Shown piece by piece: positions 43,547 through 51,636 of a DNA stretch of 64,000 bases. The notes under the pieces are model-generated. The model saw nothing but the letters and a program-made list of their open reading frames with translations, did no database searches and was not told the origin of the DNA. The stretch is taken from the NCBI RefSeq assembly GCF_023703415.1, contig NZ_JAGMTU010000004.1, positions 403,221 through 467,220 on the forward strand. The letters are read 5' to 3'. Within the stretch, counting starts at the first letter, position 1, and the number at the start of each line of letters is the position of its first letter. The DNA is from Microbacterium sp. USTB-Y (GTDB taxonomy: Bacteria; Actinomycetota; Actinomycetes; Actinomycetales; Microbacteriaceae). Made by a program: the position numbers and the translations under genes.

Positions 43547-44458
43547 TCAGCCCTTGTGGGCCGTGACGTCGGCCTCGACCTTGGTCAGGGTCTTCTGGAG
43601 CTCGGCGGGCGCGATCTTCAGCGGAACGCCGGTGTCGCCCGAGGCCTTCGCGAGGCCCTTCTGCACGGCCTCGTCCGTCTGGAAGATCTCGACCAGCTTC
43701 TGGTAGGTCGCGTTGTCCTTCTCCTTGGCCGGCGCCGCGAAGATGTTCACGTACGGGAGCGCGTTGGGATCCTTCGGGTCGTCCTGGGCGATGGCGTCCT
43801 TGAAGGTGAGCCCTGCGTCCTTGACGAAGTCGTTGTTGATGATCGCGGCGGCGACGTCCGGAAGCGACGTCGGGATCAGCGCGGCCTCGAGCGCGGTGAC
43901 CTTGACCTTCGACTTCGCCGTGTCGACGTCGGCGAGATCGGAGAAGATCGAGCCGCCGCTCTTGAGCGTGATGAGGCCGGCCGACTGCAGGACGAGCAGC
44001 CCGCGCGCCTGGTTGGACGCGTCATCCGGCACCGCGACGGTCTCGCCCGCGGGGATGTCCTTCACGCTCTTGTACTTCTTCGAGTACAGGCCCAGCGGGT
44101 AGATCGCGGTCGAGCCGACCGGCTGCAGGTCCTTGCCCGACTTCACGTTGTACTGCGCGAGGTACACGATGTGCTGGAACTGGTTGAGGTCGATCTCGCC
44201 CTCGGAGAGCGCCGGGTTGGGCTGCTCGTACGAGCCGAAGTCCACCAGCTCGACGGTGATGCCCTCCTTCTTCGCGGCCTCGACGAACGCGGGCCACTGC
44301 GGGTCGCTCTTGCCGACGACGCCGACCTTGACCGTCTTGCCGGTCTCGGCGGTCGGGTCGGATCCGGCGTTCGACGCCGACGAGCAGCCGACGAGGGAGA
44401 AGACGAGCGCGGCGGCCGCGGTGGCGGCGGCGAGCGCGGTGGTGAGCTTGCGGGACAT
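43547..44458 (-). CDS. metQ: methionine-binding lipoprotein
   Basis: This gene encodes a 303-residue NlpA/MetQ-family protein. The signal ends in a lipobox FSLVGC. The body has LVDFGSYEQPNPALSEGEIDLNQFQH and VAVPDDASNQARGLLVLQ, the family's hallmark blocks. It precedes metN and metI on the minus strand, so the binding protein is promoter-proximal. No SAM riboswitch-like consensus was seen in the 82-base upstream gap. Confidence 0.93.
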   Translation of the reverse strand: MSRKLTTALAAATAAAALVFSLVGCSSASNAGSDPTAETGKTVKVGVVGKSDPQWPAFVEAAKKEGITVELVDFGSYEQPNPALSEGEIDLNQFQHIVYLAQYNVKSGKDLQPVGSTAIYPLGLYSKKYKSVKDIPAGETVAVPDDASNQARGLLVLQSAGLITLKSGGSIFSDLADVDTAKSKVKVTALEAALIPTSLPDVAAAIINNDFVKDAGLTFKDAIAQDDPKDPNALPYVNIFAAPAKEKDNATYQKLVEIFQTDEAVQKGLAKASGDTGVPLKIAPAELQKTLTKVEADVTAHKG

Positions 44459-44540
44459 GTGCGGTGGGTTCCTCTCTTGGGGGACGCCACCACGGTAAGA
44501 GCCTGGCCGAGCGCGCCCCGAATCGATTCGTCACACGACG

Positions 44541-45215
44541 TCACAGCTCGGTGCGACCCCCGGCGACGACGAGGGCGGGTCGCTCCGTCTCGCGGGAGGT
44601 CGCCGGCGCCGCCGACCGGCTGCGCAGACGGCGGACGAGGCGGGATCCGAGATCGATCAGCACTCCGAGCAGGAGCGAGAGCACCACCCCGACGACCGCG
44701 GCGAGCAGGGGCGAGTGCCCGAGCCACGCTGAGGCGACCGAGGCGATCAACGCGCTGAGGCCCACCCAGCCGACGGCCGCGACGAGGGACAGCGGCAGGA
44801 AGCGGCGATACGGCAGCCGCGTCGCCCCCGCGGTCATGTTCACCGCGACTCTCCCCACCGGGATGTACCGCGCGACGAGCAGCGGGATGGCCGGGCGAAG
44901 GGCGAGCCGCTCCCCCGCCCAGGTCAGCGCGGATCGCACGCGCGGGCGACGCATCCACGCCCATCGCGCGGTGCCCACGCGGCGTCCGATGGCGTAGGCG
45001 GCGCTGTCGCCGGCCGCCGCGCCGATCCCGGCGGCGAGCAGGATCAGGAGCGCGGTCGGGGTGGCCGCGGCTCCCGTCGCGAAGGCCAGCGAGAGCGCGC
45101 CGACCACCACCGTCTCGCTCGGCACAGGCGGGAAGAACCCGTCCAGGAAGCAGAACAGCAGGATCAGCAGCGGAGCCCAGGGGGTGACCAGGAAGGAGCT
45201 CAGGACGTCGACCAT
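44541..45215 (-). CDS. DedA-family membrane protein
   Basis: This gene encodes a 224-residue protein of the DedA/SNARE-associated type. The PFFPPVPSETVVVGA-like N-terminal re-entrant motif and the RYIPVGRVAVNMTAG block with conserved Arg residues are present, with about five hydrophobic segments and a basic C-terminal tail. Relatives are undecaprenyl-phosphate or lipid flippases. It lies 82 bases upstream of metQ and 119 bases after the antiporter gene. Confidence 0.87.
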   Translation of the reverse strand: MVDVLSSFLVTPWAPLLILLFCFLDGFFPPVPSETVVVGALSLAFATGAAATPTALLILLAAGIGAAAGDSAAYAIGRRVGTARWAWMRRPRVRSALTWAGERLALRPAIPLLVARYIPVGRVAVNMTAGATRLPYRRFLPLSLVAAVGWVGLSALIASVASAWLGHSPLLAAVVGVVLSLLLGVLIDLGSRLVRRLRSRSAAPATSRETERPALVVAGGRTEL

Positions 45216-45334
45216 GACCTCACGGTAGGTCGAGGCCGCCGTCGTACGCGTCCCTCTGCAGAGTGATCCTCCCCGCCCATGCCGATACCGGGGTACGACC
45301 GCGTCCGGCCCGGATCACGACCCGGCGGAAGCAC

Positions 45335-47149
45335 TCAGTCGAAGTCCTCCAGCCCTTGCAGACGGAGCTGCTCGAGGTCGAGCCGCGCCGAGATCCGGCG
45401 CACGATCACGTCGTCGACGGTGCCGGAGCGCCGCAGGCCCAGCAGCACCTCGCGCTTGCGGTCGAGCAGCGCCAGCTTGAGCCGGGTGAGCTCGTCGTGC
45501 CGGACCAGCGGCGAGCGCTGCAGGACGTCGACGTCCTCGGAGGTCGCGATCATCTGCAGCGTCGCGCCCTCGATGACGGTCCGGCGCCGGCCGGATCCGC
45601 CCGCGCCGTCGGAGATCGGATCCTCGTCGGCGGCGCCGGAGGCCGTGCCCGCGGCGAGCGGATCCGCTCCGTCCTCGCGGGCGTCGGTCCCGGCGGCCAG
45701 CGGGTCGGGCTGGCCGAGCATCTCGTCGAGCGCCCGCACCTCGGCGTCGACCAGCGCCTGCTCGCGGGCGAGCGTGCGCGCGTTCGTGTACTCCAGCATC
45801 TGATAGCCCTCGAAGCGGATCCGATCGCGCACCTCGTCGCTGATCTCGTGCTGCACGGCGAGGTCGTCGAGGGCGGCGAGCGCGGCGCCCGAGATGGTGC
45901 GCTCGGCGAGCTCGTACTCCTCGACCTCGCCCTGATCCGCGGGGATGCGCGCCCAGCGCACGATCGCCGGCAGCAGCATCCCCTGCACCAGCAGGCTGAG
46001 CAGGATCACCCCTGCGGTGACGAACACGATCTCGTCGCGGCCGTCGAGCGCGCCCCCGGCCACGGCGCCAGCGGGGACGGACAGCGCGATCGCGAGGGAC
46101 ACCGCGCCGCGCATGCCGGCGAAGGTGCTGAGCACCCGCGACCGCGCCCGCACGCCGCGCGGCGGGCGCGGTCCGCTGCGGCCGTAGAACGGCACGCTGA
46201 GCAATTGGAACAGATACCGCACGACGAGCAGCGCGACCCACACGGCGACGGTCACGAGCACCAGGCGCCCGATCGCGCCGGCCGAGATCTGATGCACGAC
46301 GTACTGCACCTCGAGACCGATCAGCACGAAGAGGGCGCCGTTGAGGAGGAACACTCCGAACGGCCAGGCCGATTCCGCCTGACGACGCGACGGCGCGGTC
46401 GTCACCGTCGGCGACACGTAGGCGATGATCACGCCGGCGACCACGACCGCGAGCACGCCGGATGCCCCGATGAGCTCGGCGAGCAGGAAGGCCACGAACG
46501 GGATGAGCAGCAGCGTGGTGTTGATGACGATCGTGGATCCGATCGCGCGCAGCAGGAGGTAGCCGAGGGCCGCCACGGCCACGCCCGCGGCGATGCCGCC
46601 CGCGTAGGAGACGACGACGGTCCAGGTCACGCTGAGCGGGGTGATGTGCCCTCCGACGGCGAGGGAGAGCCCGATCGCGTACAGCACGAGCGCGGTGCCG
46701 TCGTTGGTGAGGCTCTCCGCCTTGAGCTTCATGAACATGCGCCGCGGCAGCATCCGCCCGAGCGCGGCGACGGCGGTCGCGTCCGGCGGGGCGACCGCCG
46801 CGCCGAGGATCAGCGCGGTCTCCCAGGGCAGGCCGAACAGGATTCCGATGCCGGCCACGGCGAACGCCGACGCCACGACGAGCAGCGTGCTCATCGGCAG
46901 GATGTAGCGGAAGTCGCGGCGGATCGAGCGCAGCGAGGTGGTGAGGCTCTCCCAGAACAGCATCACGGGCAGGAACAGCAGCAGCACGGTCTCCGGCGGC
47001 AGCTGGATCTCCCGCAGCGCCGGGACGAAGCCCAGCGCGAGCCCGAGGACGACGAGCACGAGCGGCAGCGCCAGCCGCAGCCGCGGCGCGAGCAGCGCCC
47101 CCGTCAGGATCGTCAGCCCCAGCAGGACCGTGACCTCGAGACCTTCCAT
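45335..47149 (-). CDS. CPA1-family Na+/H+ antiporter
   Basis: This gene encodes a 604-residue antiporter. About twelve helices span residues 1-410, with the ion site motif ESLTNDGTALVLY, the unwound-helix VAPPDATAVAALG and the FAGMRGAVSLAIALS segment. The remaining ~190 residues are cytoplasmic and contain a repeated Ala/Gly/Asp segment (LAAGTDAREDGADPLAAGT). It exchanges Na+ or K+ for protons in pH and salt homeostasis. The ATG at 47149 follows GGAGA. Confidence 0.92.
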   Translation of the reverse strand: MEGLEVTVLLGLTILTGALLAPRLRLALPLVLVVLGLALGFVPALREIQLPPETVLLLFLPVMLFWESLTTSLRSIRRDFRYILPMSTLLVVASAFAVAGIGILFGLPWETALILGAAVAPPDATAVAALGRMLPRRMFMKLKAESLTNDGTALVLYAIGLSLAVGGHITPLSVTWTVVVSYAGGIAAGVAVAALGYLLLRAIGSTIVINTTLLLIPFVAFLLAELIGASGVLAVVVAGVIIAYVSPTVTTAPSRRQAESAWPFGVFLLNGALFVLIGLEVQYVVHQISAGAIGRLVLVTVAVWVALLVVRYLFQLLSVPFYGRSGPRPPRGVRARSRVLSTFAGMRGAVSLAIALSVPAGAVAGGALDGRDEIVFVTAGVILLSLLVQGMLLPAIVRWARIPADQGEVEEYELAERTISGAALAALDDLAVQHEISDEVRDRIRFEGYQMLEYTNARTLAREQALVDAEVRALDEMLGQPDPLAAGTDAREDGADPLAAGTASGAADEDPISDGAGGSGRRRTVIEGATLQMIATSEDVDVLQRSPLVRHDELTRLKLALLDRKREVLLGLRRSGTVDDVIVRRISARLDLEQLRLQGLEDFD

Positions 47150-47301
47150 GCGCTGTCTCCTCTCGCCCGGTCGCGGACGGCGAGCGCCATCCGCTCAGGG
47201 CACAGCGCCGCCTGCCTCCACGGTATTCCCCGCGCGTCCCGAGCGACAGAGCGGCGCGGGCCGCAGCGCGGCGTCCGCGCTCGGCCCGGCCGTCCGGCGG
47301 C

Positions 47302-48594
47302 TCACCGAGCCACGGAGGCGGGGAGGTCTCGAGGCGAGACCCGGATCCCGTACGTCATGAGCGCGCCCACCGCGGACAGCGCGACGGCGGCGACCAGCAT
47401 GAGCCAGAATCCGCCCACGAGCGCCACGAGCGCGGCGCCGACCAGCGGCCCCAGCAGCTGGCCCAGCTGAGCGGAGACGTTCACGAGCCCGAGGTCCCGC
47501 GCGTGATCCTCCGGATCCTTGAGCAGATCCGTGGCGAGCGCGAGGCTCACGGTCATGTAGGCGCCGTAGCCCACGCCCATGAGCGCGGACGCGATCATGG
47601 TCATGACCAGGGAGGGACTGACGAGCATCACCACGCCCCAGAGGGTGCCGAACAGCGCCGACAGGACGGTGAGCGTGCGGCGCCGGCGCACCGGATCCGC
47701 CGTGACGCGGTCGGACACCCTTCCCGTGACGATCGAGGAGACGACGACGAACACCGTGTAGATGACGATGAGCAGCAGCAGGTCGTCCTGCGCCTCGGCC
47801 GCGGGCACCTTCACACCATGGAGAAGGAAGAAGAGCAGCAGCGCGGTGCCGATGGCATTGCCGATGTTCACGACCACGCGGCTGCTCAGCAGCCACAGGA
47901 AGTCCCGATCGCGCAGCGACGACGGGCGCCGAGCGGCCGGGCTCCGGACCGACGCGACCATCCGGTGCGCGGGCTCGTCCGGAAGCCCCAGGGCGGTGAC
48001 GACGCCGATCACGGCGATGAGCGCCGCGAGCACCAGGTACGACTCTAAGATCCCGAGCCCGATCAGCACGACGGTTCCGACCCCCACCACCACGCCGAGC
48101 GCCTGGGCCGAGCTCGCCGACGCCGATGCCGCGCCGCGCTGCGTGTCGGGGAGCTGATCCGCGATCATCGCGGTGAGCGCGGCCGAGGCGACCGAGATCC
48201 CGACCGACACCACGATCCACGCGGCGCCGATCGGCAGGGGTCCCGACGCGAGCCCGGTGAGGACCAGTCCGATCGCTGCGAGGACGGACCCGCCGATCGC
48301 CCAGGGCCGACGACGCCCCCGGCGGGAACGGGTGCGGTCCGACCAGCGACCGGCCAGCGGTCCCGCGACGACGCCGAAGAGTCCGCCTGCGGACAGCACC
48401 ATGCCGGCCCACAGCACCCCTCCGATCCAGTCGTCGCCCCCGCTGCCGGAATCCAGCTGCAAGGGCAGCAAGAGCTCGATCGGGGTGAGCTGAATCGTCC
48501 AGATCGCCAGCCAGGCGAGCGTGAACAAGGTCATCCAGAGCGGACCGACCCGCTTCGACGTAATGCCGGCATGCGGCTCCGAAAGCATGGTCAT
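47302..48594 (-). CDS. MFS transporter, downstream tandem copy
   Basis: This gene encodes a 430-residue twelve-helix major-facilitator protein. The loop-2/3 motif reads GPLAGRWSDRTRSRRGRRRPW and a symmetric second-half motif is VSDRVTADPVRRRR. It is collinear with and roughly three-quarters identical by eye to the adjacent 430-residue transporter, so this is a tandem duplication. It lies 64 bases behind that copy on the same strand. ATG at 48594 follows GAGGAGG. Substrate unknown; the catabolic neighbours suggest import of their substrate or export of a product. Confidence 0.88.
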   Translation of the reverse strand: MTMLSEPHAGITSKRVGPLWMTLFTLAWLAIWTIQLTPIELLLPLQLDSGSGGDDWIGGVLWAGMVLSAGGLFGVVAGPLAGRWSDRTRSRRGRRRPWAIGGSVLAAIGLVLTGLASGPLPIGAAWIVVSVGISVASAALTAMIADQLPDTQRGAASASASSAQALGVVVGVGTVVLIGLGILESYLVLAALIAVIGVVTALGLPDEPAHRMVASVRSPAARRPSSLRDRDFLWLLSSRVVVNIGNAIGTALLLFFLLHGVKVPAAEAQDDLLLLIVIYTVFVVVSSIVTGRVSDRVTADPVRRRRTLTVLSALFGTLWGVVMLVSPSLVMTMIASALMGVGYGAYMTVSLALATDLLKDPEDHARDLGLVNVSAQLGQLLGPLVGAALVALVGGFWLMLVAAVALSAVGALMTYGIRVSPRDLPASVAR

Positions 48595-48658
48595 GAGTGA
48601 TCCTCCTCTGCGGGATCGCGGCGTCGAACGGACCGCGACCGTGATCGTGGGTTCGGCA

Positions 48659-49951
48659 TCACCGGGCCGCCACGGCGAGCACCGGTGTCAGCGGGGCCTT
48701 CAGCCGGATGCCGTAGGTCATGAGAGCTCCCGCCGCGGACAGCACGATGCCTCCGGTGAACAGCAGCCAGAACCCTCCGACGAGGGCCACCAGCCCGGCG
48801 CCGAGCAGCGGTGCCACCAGTTGCCCGAGCTGAGCGGACACGTTCACGATCCCGAGATCGCGAGCGTGATCCTCGGGATCCTTGAGCAGGTCGGTCGCGA
48901 GGGCCAGGCTCACGGTCGTGTAGGCGCCATAGCCGGTCCCCATGAGCGCCGCGGCGATCATGGTCATGAACAGGGAGGGGCTGATCAGGATCACCGCGCC
49001 CCAGACCGTGCCGAACAGGGCGGACATCGCCGTCAGCCCGCGCCGTCGGCGCATCGGCTCGGCGCGGACCCGGTCGGAGACGATGCCGGCGAGGATCGCG
49101 GCGATCACGCTGAACACCGTGTACACGATGATGAGGAGAAACAGGTCGTCCTCCGCCTCCGCTGCAGGAACCTTCACCCCGTACAGCAGGAAGAACAGCA
49201 GCAGCACGGTGCCGAAGGCGTTGCCGATGTTCACGACCAGGCGGCTGCCCACCAGCCACAGGAAGTCCCGATCGCGCAGCGACGACCGGCGACCGGCGGC
49301 CGGGCCCCGGACGGGAGCGACCATCCGGTGCGCGGGCTCGTCCGGAAGCCACAGAGCGGTGACGACGCCGACCACGAGGATGAGCGCCGCGAGCACCAGG
49401 TACGACTCGAAGATCCCGAGCCCGATCAGCACGATGGCGCCGATCCCCACGACGACGCCGAGTGCCTGCGCCGAGCTGGCGGCAGCCGATGCCGCGCCCC
49501 GCTGGGTGTCGGGCAGTTGATCGGCGATCATCGCGGTGAGCGCCGTCGCGGCGACCGAGATCCCCACGGAGACCAGGATCCAGGCGCCGCCGACCGCCAC
49601 GGGGCCGGATGCGGGGCCGGTCAGCACCAGACCGGCCGCCGAGAGCAGGGATCCCCCGATCGCCCAGGGCCGACGACGCCCCCAGCGGGAACGGGTGCGG
49701 TCCGACCAGCGGCCGGCCAGCGGAGCCGCGACGACGCCGATGATCCCCCCTGCGGAGAGCACGGCGCCGGACCAGACGACCCCGCCGATCCAGTCCTCAC
49801 CCCGGGTTCCGGTGTCCAGTTGCAACGGGAGCAGAAGCTGGATCGGAGTGAACTGGATCGTCCAGATCGCCAGCCAGGCGAGCGTGAACAAGGTCATCCA
49901 GAGCGGCCCCACCCGCTTCGGCACGCTGTGGGGATCGGAGAGTTCGGTCAT
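48659..49951 (-). CDS. MFS transporter, upstream tandem copy
   Basis: This gene encodes a 430-residue twelve-helix transporter, the paralogue of the next gene. It has the same loop motif with RSRWGRRRPW and the shared VNIGNAFGTVLLLFFLLYGVKV region. The ATG at 49951 lies seven bases after GAGGAGG; the open frame continues upstream into the regulatory region and is not coding. Its promoter region (50096-50184) carries the element also found ahead of the monooxygenase operon. Confidence 0.88.
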   Translation of the reverse strand: MTELSDPHSVPKRVGPLWMTLFTLAWLAIWTIQFTPIQLLLPLQLDTGTRGEDWIGGVVWSGAVLSAGGIIGVVAAPLAGRWSDRTRSRWGRRRPWAIGGSLLSAAGLVLTGPASGPVAVGGAWILVSVGISVAATALTAMIADQLPDTQRGAASAAASSAQALGVVVGIGAIVLIGLGIFESYLVLAALILVVGVVTALWLPDEPAHRMVAPVRGPAAGRRSSLRDRDFLWLVGSRLVVNIGNAFGTVLLLFFLLYGVKVPAAEAEDDLFLLIIVYTVFSVIAAILAGIVSDRVRAEPMRRRRGLTAMSALFGTVWGAVILISPSLFMTMIAAALMGTGYGAYTTVSLALATDLLKDPEDHARDLGIVNVSAQLGQLVAPLLGAGLVALVGGFWLLFTGGIVLSAAGALMTYGIRLKAPLTPVLAVAAR

Positions 49952-50095
49952 GGTCGTGCCTCCTCGTCGAGTGCTGGACCAGATGACCTCGGGGTCACTG
50001 CGGCGGTGAGGCACGACCTGCTCGCCACGCGCGCAGGGGCGCGAGTGCGTCGACAGTGACGGCATACGGACCGGGTGATTCCGCGTCCCGCAGAT

Positions 50096-50184
50096 CTGGT
50101 GGAGACAGTCTGATCCGAGGGGGATCCGATCACCACGACAGGCCGCACCTGGTTGCGACGAACGAGGTGCACCGTGCACCCGCG
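50096..50184 (-). promoter_or_regulatory. duplicated promoter element, MFS side
   Basis: Read on the minus strand, this 89-base segment parallels 51523-51612 almost collinearly. Shared blocks are GTGCAC-N2-TGCACCT (with one base fewer or more between), GGTGCG-CCTGTCGTGGTGA and TCAGACTGT followed by CACCAG. I count 46 identities in the first 60 aligned bases. It lies 145 bases upstream of the transporter start and probably binds the adjacent PucR-type regulator. Confidence 0.65.
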
Positions 50185-50222
50185 CCGATACCCGGCACCG
50201 GGGGCTGCCCTCGCCGAGGGCG

Positions 50223-51461
50223 TCAGTCGGAGAGGGCCGCGAGACCGGGCGCGAGTTCGAGCACCAGCAGCGCCGCCGCGACGTGGGTGGGGTTGTCCTC
50301 CACGGTGACCACGGAGAGCTCGTTGGCCCGGGAGACCCGGCGCTCGACCGTGTTCCGGTGCAGGTAGAGCCGTGCCGCCGCCCGCGTGGTGTTGAAGCCG
50401 CACTGCACATAGGTCAGCAGCGCCTCCCGCAGGGTCTCATCCGCCGTGGCCAGCGACCCGAGGGTCTTCGTCACGAACCGCTGCGCACCGGCGCGATCCT
50501 TGGTGAGGCTGTCGATGAGCTCGACGTCGGCATAGGCCGTGAACCGGCGATCCGATTGCAGCCGCATGAGCATCACGTGCGCCGCGAGCGCGTCCTGATG
50601 GCTCGAGCGGAACCCCTCGAGCCCCTCCCCGGGCCGGCCGAGGGCGGCCCGGATGCCCGTAGCGCCGAGGACGGCCTTTTCCGCGTGGTGCAGGTCGGGA
50701 GCCTCGGGGCCGGACAGCCACACCCATCGCGAGGCCGCGCTCGCGCGTGCCACGAGCAGGGTGCCCGGATGGCTTGCCGTGCGCAGCGCCGCCACCGCCT
50801 CGTCCAGCGCGCCGTCCTGGTCGGGGGAGTCGGTCCAGAGGATGAGTGCGACGTGCCGGCGCGCCATCCGATAGCTCAGGCGTTCCTCCGCGAGGTCCTG
50901 GGTCATCGGCGCTCCACCGACGATCAGCTGGATCATGGCCAGGGCCTGGGCGTCTGCGTTGCCCATCGAGGCGGCCAGGCTGACCTCGCGCAGCACCGCC
51001 ACCGAGTCGAGGGCGTACTGCACCAGCGAGTGCGCCGACACATCCAGCACCTCGACGAGGATTTCGGGATCGGCGCAGCTCGCGACGCACACCTCGAGCC
51101 AGCGGCGCCACGCGATGGCCAGCGCCGCCCGCCACCCGGCGACGTAGTCGGGAGCGATGCCGCGCGAGACGAGATCGGCGATGTAGGCCGCGGAGCGGGG
51201 GCCCACGTAGGGATCCACGCGCTGGCCGGGGTGCTGGATGTTCGAGGTGAGCCAGTGCACGATGTCGGCGCGATTGAGCTCGCGGTCCTCCGCCAGCAGC
51301 GAGGCGTCCGCGAGCAGGGCGGCGTTGCCGTGCGCCTGAGCCACGACAGTCGGTTCCGCCAGCGCCTCGGCGATCGTGTCCGCCTCTGCCAGGAGCCGCT
51401 CGCAGATGGACCGGAGCAGGGCGGCCGTCGCAGGGCTCGGCTCGGGCCACAAATCTTCCAT
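50223..51461 (-). CDS. PucR-family transcriptional regulator
   Basis: This gene encodes a 412-residue regulator. The C-terminal PucR-type helix-turn-helix reads FNTTRAAARLYLHRNTVERR, preceded by a GGDEF-like/CdaR middle region (RRHVALILWTDSPDQ...). The N-terminal ~180 residues are helical and resemble the RsbT co-antagonist-like sensing region of this family. ATG at 51461 begins MEDLWPEPSP; no strong ribosome binding site is visible. It sits between the two copies of the shared promoter element, and is thus the obvious candidate activator of the transporters and the monooxygenase operon. Confidence 0.87.
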   Translation of the reverse strand: MEDLWPEPSPATAALLRSICERLLAEADTIAEALAEPTVVAQAHGNAALLADASLLAEDRELNRADIVHWLTSNIQHPGQRVDPYVGPRSAAYIADLVSRGIAPDYVAGWRAALAIAWRRWLEVCVASCADPEILVEVLDVSAHSLVQYALDSVAVLREVSLAASMGNADAQALAMIQLIVGGAPMTQDLAEERLSYRMARRHVALILWTDSPDQDGALDEAVAALRTASHPGTLLVARASAASRWVWLSGPEAPDLHHAEKAVLGATGIRAALGRPGEGLEGFRSSHQDALAAHVMLMRLQSDRRFTAYADVELIDSLTKDRAGAQRFVTKTLGSLATADETLREALLTYVQCGFNTTRAAARLYLHRNTVERRVSRANELSVVTVEDNPTHVAAALLVLELAPGLAALSD

Positions 51462-51522
51462 AACGGCAGTCTGCCCCTCGCACGTCGGGATGTCATCGGA
51501 ACGAGTGCGCGCATCGTCGTCT

Positions 51523-51612
51523 CGCGTGTGCACACTGCACCTGTGCCGCCGGAAGCGGGTGCGCCCTGTCGTGGTGACGGGAGCAGGTCGCCGTTCAGAC
51601 TGTGGACACCAG
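51523..51612 (+). promoter_or_regulatory. duplicated promoter element, monooxygenase side
   Basis: A 90-base segment matching 50096-50184 in opposite orientation, with TGTGCACACTGCACC, GGTGCGCCCTGTCGTGGTGA and TTCAGACTGTGGACACCAG. It ends 24 bases before the monooxygenase start, whereas the other copy lies farther from its gene. It presumably contains the promoter and regulator site for the operon 51637-56194. Confidence 0.65.
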
Positions 51613-51636
51613 TTGTCGAGGTGCGAGGAGTCGATG

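Noticed and set aside
44459..44540. SAM riboswitch ahead of metQ
   Set aside because: The gap is 82 bases and shows none of the conserved S-box or SAM-II/IV core sequences that I can recognise.
45216..45334. Regulatory element between the antiporter and DedA genes
   Set aside because: I found no inverted repeat or promoter-like pair strong enough to report.
47150..47301. Terminator between the MFS and antiporter genes
   Set aside because: The GC-rich stretch near 47245-47290 can fold, but only imperfectly (arms GAGCG...CGCTC with bulges), so it is not distinguishable from background.
49952..50410. N-terminal extension of the upstream MFS transporter
   Set aside because: The region carries the duplicated promoter element, and ATG 49951 has GAGGAGG at the right distance; the paralogue has the same 430-residue length.
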